Assembly (NCBI RefSeq): GCF_015690355.1
Contig: NZ_JADPRT010000011.1
Span: 153,961 to 217,960 of the forward strand
Length of the DNA stretch: 64,000 nt
Origin: Streptacidiphilus fuscans
GTDB taxonomy: Bacteria > Actinomycetota > Actinomycetes > Streptomycetales > Streptomycetaceae
Direction of reading: 5' to 3'
Shown here: piece after piece, positions 25,466 to 34,410 of the stretch
How the letters are laid out: each line of letters starts with the position of its first letter
Position numbering within the stretch: the first letter of the stretch is position 1
Program-made: the position numbers and the translations under genes
Notes under the pieces: generated by a model
Told to the model about the DNA's origin: nothing
Databases searched by the model: none
The model's input: the letters and a program-made list of their open reading frames with translations, nothing else

Positions 25466-26686
25466 ATGTTGCGCGACGTGCCCAGTTGTGAACCCTTGAG
25501 GATCCTTCACGTATCGCAACCCGTCGACGGCGGCGTCGCCCAGGTCGTGGCCGACCTGGTGCGGGGTCAGGTCGCGGACGGGCACGACGTCGTGGTCGCG
25601 TGCCCGTGCCCGGAGGGTGGGCGGCTGGGGCGGGAGGCCGTCGCCGCGGGCGCGACGCTCGTGCCGTGGAGCGCGGAGCGCGGTCCGGGGGCGGGGCTGC
25701 CGCACGAGATCGCCGCGCTGCGCCGGGTCGTCGCCGAGGCGCGGCCGGACCTGGTCCATCTGCACAGCTCCAAGGCCGGGCTCGCCGGCCGACTGGCGAT
25801 CCGTGGGCGGATCGCCACCGTGTTCCAGCCGCACGCCTGGTCGTTCGAGGCGGTGTCGGGGCCGACGGCGCGGATGACGGAGCGTTGGGAGCGCTGGGCG
25901 ACCCGCTGGAGCGACCGGCTGGTCTGCGTCAGCGCCGAGGAGCGGGCCCGGGGCCAGGCCGTGGGGCTGGGCGGACGGTGGGCGCTGGTGCCCAACGGCA
26001 TCGACCTCGACCGGTACGACCCCAAGAGGCTGCCCTCCCGGCAGCGGGCCCGGCGCGCCCTGGGGCTCTCGCAGCACGGGCCGCTGGCGGTCTGCGTCGG
26101 GCGGCTCTGCCGACAGAAGGGGCAGGACCTGCTGCTCCGGGCGTGGGGCGAGGTGCTGGCCGAGCTGCCGCACGCGCGGCTCGCGCTGGTGGGGGACGGG
26201 CCGGACCGGGGCGCGCTGGAGGACCGCGCGGCGACGCTGCCGGTGCCGGAGAGCGTCGTCTTCGCCGGGCGGGTGGACGATCCGCGTCCCTGGTACATGG
26301 CGGGTGACGTGATGGTGCTGCCGTCGCGGTGGGAGGGGATGGCGCTGGCTCCGCTGGAGGCGATGGCCTGCGGCCGTCCGGTGGTGCTCTCGGACGTGGC
26401 GGGTGCGCGCGAATGTCTGGGCGAACAGCAATTCCCTGTTCCCGTCGGTGACACCCGGACGCTCGCCACCTCGCTCACCCGGCTGCTCTCCGACCAGTCG
26501 CTCTGCGCGGAGCTCGGGCGTCGGTCCCGGACGCGTACGACGGAGCGTCATGACCTGCGTGCCACAAGGATGTTGATGGCACAGACGTACGACGCCGTGC
26601 TCCAGTCCCGTCGCGTTCCGGCACCCGCCGGGCCGGTCGGAGCGGCGGCGGCCACCGCCGGTCGGCGGATCGGAAAGTCTGACTAA
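25466..26686 (+). CDS. glycosyltransferase family 4
   Basis: The 406-residue GT-B enzyme has an N-terminal acceptor domain starting LRILHVSQPVDGGVAQVV, the typical GG loop. The C-terminal Rossmann domain has AVCVGRLCRQKGQDLLLRAW and the EGMALAPLEAMACGRPVV nucleotide-sugar motif (E-x7-E). It transfers a sugar from a nucleotide donor to a growing oligosaccharide, probably lipid-linked. It is separated by 153 bases from the main polysaccharide operon but points the same way. No clear ribosome site precedes the ATG, so the GTG at 25478 is an alternative start. Confidence 0.88.
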   Translation: MLRDVPSCEPLRILHVSQPVDGGVAQVVADLVRGQVADGHDVVVACPCPEGGRLGREAVAAGATLVPWSAERGPGAGLPHEIAALRRVVAEARPDLVHLHSSKAGLAGRLAIRGRIATVFQPHAWSFEAVSGPTARMTERWERWATRWSDRLVCVSAEERARGQAVGLGGRWALVPNGIDLDRYDPKRLPSRQRARRALGLSQHGPLAVCVGRLCRQKGQDLLLRAWGEVLAELPHARLALVGDGPDRGALEDRAATLPVPESVVFAGRVDDPRPWYMAGDVMVLPSRWEGMALAPLEAMACGRPVVLSDVAGARECLGEQQFPVPVGDTRTLATSLTRLLSDQSLCAELGRRSRTRTTERHDLRATRMLMAQTYDAVLQSRRVPAPAGPVGAAAATAGRRIGKSD

Positions 26687-26839
26687 TCGTCAACGGTGTG
26701 AAGACTGCCCGCCACTGTGAGTATTCCAGCCGAAATTCTGTAATGTCCTATTTGCCTGCTTCATTCCTTTCTCCGTGAGACGGCATGGGTGCCGTTCGCG
26801 GCGGCAGGTGCTACCTCCGTCAGGGGAGTACGTGCGCGG

Positions 26840-28339
26840 ATGACCACCATCGACAACGAGGAACTGCCCACGGGCATGGGGGCCGTCAGCCTGGCCACCG
26901 CCCGTCGGCAGGGACCGGGCGTCTCCTCCGCGACCAGCCCCCCGGCCGTCCGGGGTGGCACCGGGATCCCTGCCGCGCTGCTCGCCGTCGACGTCGTGGC
27001 CGCCCTGGGGGCGCTGGCGGTCGTGCTGCCGGGCGACGCCGCGGTCACGCTGCGGGCCGCCTGCGGGCTGCTGCCCGCGCTGGTGCTGATGTACTCCTCC
27101 GGCGGGCAGTACCGGCTCCGGCTGGCCCCCTCGGTGCTGGACGAGCTGCCGGGACTGGCCGGGCGGGCGACCATCGCCCTCTCCTTCGCGCTGACCCTCG
27201 AACGCTGCCTGCAGAACTTCCTGCTGCCGTTCGCCCTGCCGACCTCCATTCCGGCCGACGCCCGGGTGCTGGGCGCGCTGCTCCTCTGCCACCTGGCGCT
27301 CGACTCGGTCGGCCGCGCCCTGGTCTACCGCGTGGTGCGCACGCACCGCCGCCGCGCGCCCCGGCCGACGCTGATCGCCGGGGCCGGGCACGTCGGCCAG
27401 CGGATCGCGGCGGCGTTGCTGGAGCACCCCGAGTACGGGCTGCGTCCGGTCGGCTTCATCGACCCGGATCCGATCTTCCTGCCCGCCGACTCCGCCACGC
27501 CGGTCCTCGGCGGCCCGGACGCGCTGGTGCACGAGCTGCCCCGGCGCGGCATCCGCGACGTGATCCTCACCAGCGGCGGCATGGACGACGAGCGGTCCGC
27601 GCAGATGCTGCGGACCAGCACCGACTTCGGCTGCGACGTCTGGTTCGTGCCGGGCTTCCCCGACTACGGCGCGTTCGAGCACGGCGGGCGGCGCACGGCC
27701 GTCGGGGACCACCTCTGGGGGTTCCCCTGTCTGCGGCTCGGCAGCAGCCCGATGCACCGGCCCAGTTGGGCGCTGAAGCGGGCCGCCGACCTCTGCTTCG
27801 CGGGGGTCGGTCTCTTGCTGGTCTCCCCGGTGCTGCTGGCCTGCGCGATCGCGGTGCGGGCCGAGGGCGGGCCGGGGGTGATCTTCCGTCAGGAACGCGT
27901 CGGGCTGGACGGGCGGACCTTCACCCTGCTCAAGTTCCGCACCATGCGGCCGGCGGACGAGCACGAGTCCTCGACCCGCTGGAACATCGCCCACGACGAC
28001 CGGCTCGGCCCCGTCGGGCGGTTCCTGCGCCGCACCTCGCTCGACGAACTGCCACAGCTGTGGAACGTGGTGCGCGGCGAGATGAGCCTGGTCGGCCCGC
28101 GTCCCGAGCGGCCCTACTTCGTCATGCGGTTCGCCCAGGCCTACCCCCGCTACCGCGAGCGGCACCGCGTCCCCGTCGGGCTGACCGGGTTCGCCCAGGT
28201 CAACGGGTTGCGTGGGGACACCTCCATCGAGGACCGGACCCGGTTCGACAACTACTACATCGACAGCTGGAGCCTGTGGCAGGACGTCAAGATCCTGCTC
28301 CGCACGGTGCTCGCGGTGCTGCGGACGGACGGGAGCTGA
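26840..28339 (+). CDS. priming phosphoglycosyl transferase (polyprenyl-phosphate sugar transferase, WbaP/EpsE-type)
   Basis: The 499-residue membrane protein has four N-terminal hydrophobic segments and a central nucleotide-binding region (AGAGHVGQRI). Its C-terminal bacterial sugar-transferase domain has KRAADLCFAGVGLLLV, the catalytic pair in DELPQLWNVVRGEMSLVGPR, and GLTGFAQVNGLRG. It transfers hexose-1-phosphate to undecaprenyl phosphate and starts the repeat unit of a polysaccharide. GGGGAG lies upstream of the ATG. It is the first gene of the tightly packed block ending at 35582 and has an AT-richer promoter region before it. Confidence 0.92.
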   Translation: MTTIDNEELPTGMGAVSLATARRQGPGVSSATSPPAVRGGTGIPAALLAVDVVAALGALAVVLPGDAAVTLRAACGLLPALVLMYSSGGQYRLRLAPSVLDELPGLAGRATIALSFALTLERCLQNFLLPFALPTSIPADARVLGALLLCHLALDSVGRALVYRVVRTHRRRAPRPTLIAGAGHVGQRIAAALLEHPEYGLRPVGFIDPDPIFLPADSATPVLGGPDALVHELPRRGIRDVILTSGGMDDERSAQMLRTSTDFGCDVWFVPGFPDYGAFEHGGRRTAVGDHLWGFPCLRLGSSPMHRPSWALKRAADLCFAGVGLLLVSPVLLACAIAVRAEGGPGVIFRQERVGLDGRTFTLLKFRTMRPADEHESSTRWNIAHDDRLGPVGRFLRRTSLDELPQLWNVVRGEMSLVGPRPERPYFVMRFAQAYPRYRERHRVPVGLTGFAQVNGLRGDTSIEDRTRFDNYYIDSWSLWQDVKILLRTVLAVLRTDGS

Positions 28340-28341
28340 GA

Positions 28342-29763
28342 GTGCACCTGGACGAGAGGGTGCCGGGTCTCACGGGGCGGGGCTTCGGTCTGTGGGGGAG
28401 TGCCTTCCGGGGGCTCACCCTGCCGGGGTTCGCCCTCCGGTGGGGGGCCCTGCGACCGGCCCATCTGGTCGCGCTGACCGTGGTGCTGGTCTGCGTACCG
28501 CTGGGCAACCAGGACGTGACGGCGTCGGTCCATGTGACCCCGGCGGACGTGGGCTCGCTGGCGCTGGTCGCGATCACGCTGCCGTGGGCGCTGTTGCGGC
28601 GCACCCGGTTCGTGCCGGTCCGCGCGGCGGTGCTGAGCGCGGCGGCGCTGGTCGGCGTCGGGGTGGCCACGGCCGCCTCGCAGGACCCGCACACCAGCCT
28701 CTCCGGCTTCGTGCGGTTCGTCCAGATCTTCGTGGTGGTCCCGGCGGCCGTGCTCTACGCCGTCCGCGACCGGCGTGACCTGCGACTGGTCTTCGGCGCG
28801 TTCACGGCGGCGGCGGTGCTGGAGGGCACGGTCGGCGTCGTGCAGTACGTGACGGGCACCGGCGCCTCCTACGCGGGCGGCGACCAGCGGGCGGTCGGTA
28901 CCTTCGGGGCGCAGGACGTGATGGCGATGTCCGTGGTGGTCAGCTTCGGGCTGCTCGCCGCGCTCGGACTGGCCCTGGACGCGCGCCGGGAGCAACGGAC
29001 CGCGGCGATGCGCTGGTGGTCGCTGACCGCGGTGCTGCTCAGCCTTCCGCTGGCACTGTCGTTCAGCCGTGGCAGCTGGATCGCCACCGGCGTCGCGGTC
29101 ACCGCGGTGCTGCTGCTCACCGACGTCCGGCTGCTGCTGCGCTGCGTGGTGGTGGCGACGGCGGCGGGCGTGGTGCTGCTGGGCGGGCTGGCCGCGGGCG
29201 GCGTGGTGAAGATGGGCGGAGCCGACGGCGGCCAGGCCTCGGTGACGGCCCGTCTGGCCAGCATCGGCTCGGTCACCGGGGCCGCCGACCACTCGGTGAC
29301 CGACCGCTACGACCTGTGGACCACCGCCGGACGGATCTGGCGGGCGCACCCGGTCACCGGCGTCGGGCCGAAGGAGTTCCCGGCCTTCCGCGACGCCTCC
29401 GCGCCGCTGCGGCTCTCGTCCGGCTCCGACACCGCGGGCGCGGGCGCGGGCTACTCGCGTGAGCCGCTGCTGTCGCCGCACAACATGTACCTGCTGGTAC
29501 TGAGCGAGCAGGGCCTTGTCGGGCTGACCTGCTTCGGCGCGCTGCTGCTCGGCACCGCGCTCGGCTGCTGGCGCAATCCGGCCGTACTCGGGCTGCTGGT
29601 CTGGCAGTTGGTCGACTTCCTGTACGCCGACATCGGCGGTACCACCACCGTGCTGATCTCCGTGCTGCTGGGCCTCTGCGCCGGTGTGGGCACGCGTCCC
29701 GGACCGCTGGCGATCCCCTCGCCGCGCTCCGCCCAGTCCCGAAGGGAGGCGTCGGCCCGATGA
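28342..29763 (+). CDS. O-antigen ligase/polymerase family membrane protein (Wzy/WaaL-like)
   Basis: The 473-residue protein has a GTG start at 28342 with GGGAG overlapping the previous stop region. It has about ten hydrophobic segments and one large periplasm-side loop (about residues 300-370) containing the Wzy_C-like RIWRAHPVTGVGPKEF and SPHNMYLLVLSEQGLVG, the histidine-bearing motif of O-antigen ligases and polymerases. By context it polymerises or attaches the lipid-linked repeat units made by the locus. Ligase and polymerase cannot be told apart by sequence. Confidence 0.85.
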   Translation: MHLDERVPGLTGRGFGLWGSAFRGLTLPGFALRWGALRPAHLVALTVVLVCVPLGNQDVTASVHVTPADVGSLALVAITLPWALLRRTRFVPVRAAVLSAAALVGVGVATAASQDPHTSLSGFVRFVQIFVVVPAAVLYAVRDRRDLRLVFGAFTAAAVLEGTVGVVQYVTGTGASYAGGDQRAVGTFGAQDVMAMSVVVSFGLLAALGLALDARREQRTAAMRWWSLTAVLLSLPLALSFSRGSWIATGVAVTAVLLLTDVRLLLRCVVVATAAGVVLLGGLAAGGVVKMGGADGGQASVTARLASIGSVTGAADHSVTDRYDLWTTAGRIWRAHPVTGVGPKEFPAFRDASAPLRLSSGSDTAGAGAGYSREPLLSPHNMYLLVLSEQGLVGLTCFGALLLGTALGCWRNPAVLGLLVWQLVDFLYADIGGTTTVLISVLLGLCAGVGTRPGPLAIPSPRSAQSRREASAR

Positions 29764-31616
29764 CCACGGCCACCCAAGCGCCGCCGCCCGCACCGGCACC
29801 CGACGCGGCGCCGCCCGCGCCGGCACGCGGTTTCGTCGCCCGGGCGTTCGGCGTCACGGCGCTGTTCAGCGCGCTCGGCTCGATCCTCGGGCTGCTGCGC
29901 GACCTGCTGCTGGCCCGCTTCTACGGGGCGGGCTCGGCCACGGACGCGTTCCTGGTCGCCTGGACCGTGCCGGAGACGGCCGCGCCGCTGCTGATCGAGG
30001 ACGGGATGGCGTTCCTGACCGTCCCGGCCTTCAGCGCCGCGCTGGCCGCCCGCGGCAAGGAGGGCGAGCAGGCGCCCTCCGCCGAAGCCGCCGCCGGGGC
30101 CGCCGGGGCCGCCGCACAGGTCGCCGCCGAAGCCGCCGCCGAGGCCCAGCAGGTGGACCAGGTACGGGCGTTGGTCGCGGCGACGCTGCCGCCGCTGGCG
30201 CTCGCGCTGGCGCTGCTCTCCGCCGTGACCGCGATCGGCGCGCCGGTGCTGGTGCGGCTGCTCGCGCCAGGGCTGGCCGATCCGCAGCTGGCCGTCGTCT
30301 GCACCCGGCTGACCGCCGTCACCGTGCTGCCGTTCGGCCTCACCGGCTACCTCAGCGCCGGGCTGCGCTCGCACCACCGGTTCATCGGGCCGGGCGCGGT
30401 CTACATCGCGTACAACTCCGGGATCCTCGGCGTGATGCTGCTGCTCCACGGCAGCCTCGGGGTGCGGGCCGCGGCGGGCGGCGTGGCGCTCGGCAGCCTG
30501 CTGATGACGGCGTTGTTGCTGCCCCCGTTCGCCCGCCACGTCAGCCGGTTGACGTGGCGTCGGCCGCGCGGCGCGGCGGGCGCGGCCGGGGTGGCGTCCG
30601 GCGGACCGGTGCTGAACCCGATGGCGCTGCTGCCGATCGTGCTGTTCACCCTGACCCGGCAGTCGCAGATCTTCGTCGAGCGGTTCATCGGCTCCACGCT
30701 GCCGCCGGGCACCATCTCGGAGCTCAACTACGCCGAGAAGGTCGCCCAGAACGTCATGATCATCGGGATCCTGGTCTGCACGGTCACCTTCCCGATGATC
30801 GCCAGGGCGCTGGCCGAGGGCGACATCCAGCGCGCGCGCAAGCGTGTCGAGACCGACCTGGCCGTGGTCGGCGCGGTGGTGCTGGCCGGGACGGTGGTGC
30901 TGGTGGCCTGCGCACCGCAGGTGGTCGGCGTTCTGTTCGAACGCGGCGCGTTCACCCCGCAGGACGCGGCGGCGACGGCGTCGCTGATGCGCGTCTACAG
31001 CCTCGGGCTGCTGGCGCAGGGCCTGGTCGGCGCGCTGATCCGCCCGTTCCTCGCCGCCCGCCCGGCCGTCGGCTTCGGCCCGGGCACGGGCATCATCGGC
31101 GAGGACGGCGAACAGGTGGGCACCGCACGGCCGTTGGACCGCACCGACTGGTACCCGATCTGCGCGATGGCCCTCGGGCTGCTCGTCAACATCGTGGTCG
31201 CCGTCGCGGCGACCCCCTTCGTCGGCGCCCTCGGCCTGGCCGCGGGCAACGCCGCGGGGATCAGCCTCACCGCCGTACTGCTGCTGCACGCGCTGCGCAC
31301 CCGCGGCATCCCGGTGCGGACGCACACCGTGCTGGGCGGCCAGCTACGGCTGGTCCTGGCCGCCGCCGGGGCCACCGCCCCGGCCTGGCTGGCCGCCAAC
31401 ATCCCCGGCGTGGACGCGTTCGGGAACCTGCCGCCGCTGTTGCTGGGGGCGGTCACGGGCTTGCTTTTCTTCCTCGCTCTGGCGGGCGCGCTGCGCGCTC
31501 CCGGCGTGAGCGACGTGCTGGCCGGACTGCGCGGACGGCTGGCCTCGCGGCCGACCGTCGTGCGCCCGCGCGGCGCAGAGATCGAACACGCGACGGGAGA
31601 GTCTGATGGTTGCTGA
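29760..31616 (+). CDS. MurJ/MviN-like lipid flippase
   Basis: The 618-residue protein is a MOP-superfamily flippase with about 14 hydrophobic segments (SALGSILGLLRDLLLARFYG, TDAFLVAWTVPE, VLFERGAFTPQDAAATASL). A low-complexity Ala/Glu-rich insertion lies at about residues 100-130 between helices. It overlaps the polymerase-like gene by four bases. In this operon it probably moves the lipid-linked oligosaccharide across the membrane, the job done by Wzx elsewhere, and does not serve as the cell's lipid II flippase. That reassignment is inference from context. Confidence 0.88.
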   Translation: MTTATQAPPPAPAPDAAPPAPARGFVARAFGVTALFSALGSILGLLRDLLLARFYGAGSATDAFLVAWTVPETAAPLLIEDGMAFLTVPAFSAALAARGKEGEQAPSAEAAAGAAGAAAQVAAEAAAEAQQVDQVRALVAATLPPLALALALLSAVTAIGAPVLVRLLAPGLADPQLAVVCTRLTAVTVLPFGLTGYLSAGLRSHHRFIGPGAVYIAYNSGILGVMLLLHGSLGVRAAAGGVALGSLLMTALLLPPFARHVSRLTWRRPRGAAGAAGVASGGPVLNPMALLPIVLFTLTRQSQIFVERFIGSTLPPGTISELNYAEKVAQNVMIIGILVCTVTFPMIARALAEGDIQRARKRVETDLAVVGAVVLAGTVVLVACAPQVVGVLFERGAFTPQDAAATASLMRVYSLGLLAQGLVGALIRPFLAARPAVGFGPGTGIIGEDGEQVGTARPLDRTDWYPICAMALGLLVNIVVAVAATPFVGALGLAAGNAAGISLTAVLLLHALRTRGIPVRTHTVLGGQLRLVLAAAGATAPAWLAANIPGVDAFGNLPPLLLGAVTGLLFFLALAGALRAPGVSDVLAGLRGRLASRPTVVRPRGAEIEHATGESDGC

Positions 31617-32472
31617 TCCGCTGCAGGACGAACGGCCGTTGGAGCGGCAGAGGGGGAACGTGGTCCAGGCTGAGCGCGCCGGGGGCGCGGAACACGCGGC
31701 GGACGAATCGGCGCAGGAACCGGCGAAAAGCACAGCGGAGCGCACGGCGGAGGGCACGAAGGGCTTCACCGGCAGGCCGCCGTGGACGCTGATGTACCAC
31801 TCGGTCGACTCCGACGAGCAGGACCCCTACCTGCTGACCGTCTCCCCGGAACGTTTCGCCCGTCAGATGGACTGGCTGAACCGGCGCAAGCTGCGCGGCG
31901 TCGCGATGAGCGAGCTGCTCCGCGCCCACGCCGACGGCGACGCCGCCGGGCTGGTCGGGCTGACCTTCGACGACGGCTACGCGGACTTCCCACGCGAGGT
32001 GGTGCCGGTGCTGCGCCGCCACGGCTTCACCGCGACCGCCTACGTCGTCGCCGGGCGGATGGGCGGCCACAACGCCTGGGACGCCGACGCCCCGCGCAAG
32101 CCGCTGGTGACGATCGCCCAGGTCCGCGCGATGGCCTCGGCCGGCGTGGAGATCGGCTCGCACTCGCTCAGCCACCGCCGGATGCCGGGCCTGCCCGCCG
32201 AGGAGCTGGCCCTGGAGACCCGCCGTAGCAAGGAGCTGCTGGAGTCGGTGGTGGAGGCCCCCGTCGCCGGGTTCTGCTACCCGTACGGCCTGTTCGACGA
32301 CGCCGCGATGGGAGCGGTCCGCGAGGCCGGGTACGGCTACGGCGTCGGCATCTGCCACCACTCCGGGACCAGCCGCTGGGCGCTGCCGCGCTGCTACGTC
32401 GGCCAGCGGGACGGCGGTCTGCGCCTGCGCGCCAAGCGGGTCCGGCACACGGTGCGGGGCCTCGGATGGTGA
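31606..32472 (+). CDS. polysaccharide deacetylase (NodB homology)
   Basis: The 288-residue protein has a charged, disordered N-terminus of about 55 residues. The NodB domain follows, with MYHSV, the metal and catalytic motif TFDDGY, the second motif SHSLSHRRM and the third motif FCYPYG. It removes N-acetyl (or O-acetyl) groups from sugars. No signal peptide is visible, so it may act on cytoplasmic or lipid-linked intermediates. It overlaps the flippase gene by 11 bases and the next glycosyltransferase by seven. Confidence 0.88.
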   Translation: MVADPLQDERPLERQRGNVVQAERAGGAEHAADESAQEPAKSTAERTAEGTKGFTGRPPWTLMYHSVDSDEQDPYLLTVSPERFARQMDWLNRRKLRGVAMSELLRAHADGDAAGLVGLTFDDGYADFPREVVPVLRRHGFTATAYVVAGRMGGHNAWDADAPRKPLVTIAQVRAMASAGVEIGSHSLSHRRMPGLPAEELALETRRSKELLESVVEAPVAGFCYPYGLFDDAAMGAVREAGYGYGVGICHHSGTSRWALPRCYVGQRDGGLRLRAKRVRHTVRGLGW

Positions 32473-33728
32473 CGCCGCACCAGCTCGGCACGGAGCGCCC
32501 GCTCCGGGTCCTCCATGTGATCACCGGCCTGCGCGCGGGCGGAGCCGAGCAGCAACTTCGGCTGCTGCTGCGGCACCTGCCCGCCACCGGACCGGGCGCG
32601 GTCCACTGCGAGGTGGTCCAGCTCTGCGCGTCCGGCCCGGAGCCCGGCACCGTCGCCGTCGGCCTCCGCGCCGACGGGATCACCGTCCACGAGCTCGGCA
32701 TGCGCGGCAACCGCGACCTCGCCGCGCTGCCGCGCCTGGTCCGGCTGATCCGCGACGGCCGCTACGACGTCGTCCACTGCCACCTCTACCGGGCCTGCCT
32801 CTACGGCCGGTTGGCCGCCCGGCTGGCCGGGGTCCGGGCCGTCGTCGCCACCGAGCACTCGCTCCAGCCCGGCGTGCTGGAGGGACGGCGCACCGGCTTC
32901 GGCGTACGCCGTCTCTACCTGGCCGGCGAGCGGCTGGGGACCACCACCATCGCCGTCTCCGAGGCGGTCGCCGACCAGCTCCGCGTCTGGGGCGTCCGTC
33001 CGGGCCGGATCCGCATCGTCCCCAACGGGATCGAGCCGGACGCCTACCGCGTCCCCGCCGCGTCACGTGCCACGACCCGCGCCGCGCTCGGCCTGCCCGA
33101 GGACGCGTACGTCGTCGGCGGTGTGGGCCGGTTGGTGCCCGGCAAGCGCTTCGACGTCCTGGTCGAGGCGCTGGCGCTGCTGCCCGACGACGTCCGGCTG
33201 CTGCTGGTCGGCGCGGGCCCCGCGCGGGCCTCGCTGCTCGGCCTGGCCCGCGCCCGCGGCGTCGCCGACCGGGTGGTCCTCACCGGCGAACGCGACGACG
33301 TCCCGGCCCTGTTGGGCGCGATGGACGTGCTCGCCGCGCCGTCCGACGGCGAGACCTTCGGGCTGGCGCTGGTCGAGGCGCTGGCTGCCGGGCTGCCCGT
33401 GCTCTGGTCCTCGGGACCGGCCCTCACGGAGCTGCCGGTCATGGACCAACGCGCCCTCACCCGCCAGGGATCGGCCCGCACCGAGCCGAAGCCGCAGGCG
33501 TACGCCGCGGCCCTGGACCGCCTGCGCGGCACCCGGGCGGACCACCGCGACCCGCCCCGCGCCGTCGTCACCCGCTACGACATCGCCCGGCTGGCCCCGC
33601 GCGTCGCCGCCGTCTACGCCGAGGCCGTCGGGGAGCCCGGCCGCCTGCCCTCGGAACGTCACCCCGCAGAACTCCCTGCCGCACCGCAGGACCGCGAAGC
33701 CTCACCCAAGGAGATGACCCGTGCCTGA
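32466..33728 (+). CDS. glycosyltransferase family 4 (GT-B)
   Basis: The 420-residue enzyme has the acceptor-side start LRVLHVITGLRAGGAEQQL (GGAE loop). In the donor domain it has VGGVGRLVPGKRFDVLVEAL, LLLVGAGPAR and the E-x7-E motif in DGETFGLALVEALAAGLPV. It likely adds a later sugar to the repeat unit started by the priming enzyme. It overlaps both neighbours, so expression is locked to the operon. Donor and linkage are unknown. Confidence 0.9.
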   Translation: MVTPHQLGTERPLRVLHVITGLRAGGAEQQLRLLLRHLPATGPGAVHCEVVQLCASGPEPGTVAVGLRADGITVHELGMRGNRDLAALPRLVRLIRDGRYDVVHCHLYRACLYGRLAARLAGVRAVVATEHSLQPGVLEGRRTGFGVRRLYLAGERLGTTTIAVSEAVADQLRVWGVRPGRIRIVPNGIEPDAYRVPAASRATTRAALGLPEDAYVVGGVGRLVPGKRFDVLVEALALLPDDVRLLLVGAGPARASLLGLARARGVADRVVLTGERDDVPALLGAMDVLAAPSDGETFGLALVEALAAGLPVLWSSGPALTELPVMDQRALTRQGSARTEPKPQAYAAALDRLRGTRADHRDPPRAVVTRYDIARLAPRVAAVYAEAVGEPGRLPSERHPAELPAAPQDREASPKEMTRA

Positions 33729-34410
33729 GAGCGAGAAGCAGACAGGTAAGGCGCACCCCGTGCTCCGGGCCGCGCTGCGCAAGTGGTGGCCGCTGCTGGT
33801 GGCCGTCCCCGCCGGAGCGGTCGCGGGCGGCGGCTACGCCCTGGTGGCCACCCCGCAGTACCAGGCGAACGCCTACGTGATGGCGGTCGCCGACCCCGGC
33901 ACGGACAGCGCGACGGCGGTCAACTTCGCCCAGGCCTACGGCCGGGTCGTCGCCCAGCCCGAGGTCCTCGCCCCGGCCGCCGCCACGACGGGTGCGACGG
34001 TCCGTCAACTGACCTCCCAGATCCAGGCACAGACCTCCCCGGACGCGCCGGTGATCGAGATCACCGGCACCGCGACCAGCGCGTACCAGGCGGCTCGCGA
34101 GGCCAACGCGGTCGCCCGCTCCATGGTCGCCTTCGGCGACACCACGGCCAAGCAGACCCATATCCGGCTGATGACCTTCGCCACGGCCGCCGAGCCCGCC
34201 GGCCCGTCCTCACCCTCGCGCAGCCTGGACGTCGCGGTCGGCGGCGCGGCGGGCGCGCTGCTCGGCAGCCTCGCCCTGCTGGCCCGCACCGGCGGCACCG
34301 GCCGCCGCCCGGAGGAGACGGTGGAGGGCGTCGAGGCGGTGGAGACGGCCGAGTCCGACGCCGCGCCCGTCCCCGAACAACAGCGGGAGTCGGCCGGGGC
34401 CGGGGCATGA
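33721..34410 (+). CDS. Wzz-like chain-length determinant / polysaccharide co-polymerase
   Basis: The 229-residue protein starts with GTG overlapping the previous gene by eight bases. It has the layout of polysaccharide co-polymerases: an N-terminal membrane helix (WWPLLVAVPAGAVAGGGYAL, about residues 23-42), an extracellular domain of about 125 residues and a second membrane helix near 168-187. An acidic C-terminal tail replaces a Wzc-type kinase domain. It should set chain length together with the polymerase-like protein. Confidence 0.8.
   Translation: MPESEKQTGKAHPVLRAALRKWWPLLVAVPAGAVAGGGYALVATPQYQANAYVMAVADPGTDSATAVNFAQAYGRVVAQPEVLAPAAATTGATVRQLTSQIQAQTSPDAPVIEITGTATSAYQAAREANAVARSMVAFGDTTAKQTHIRLMTFATAAEPAGPSSPSRSLDVAVGGAAGALLGSLALLARTGGTGRRPEETVEGVEAVETAESDAAPVPEQQRESAGAGA

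Noticed and set aside
29760..31616. The flippase as the essential lipid II flippase of the cell
   Set aside because: It is embedded by overlaps in a polysaccharide operon with no peptidoglycan genes nearby, so a dedicated role is more likely.
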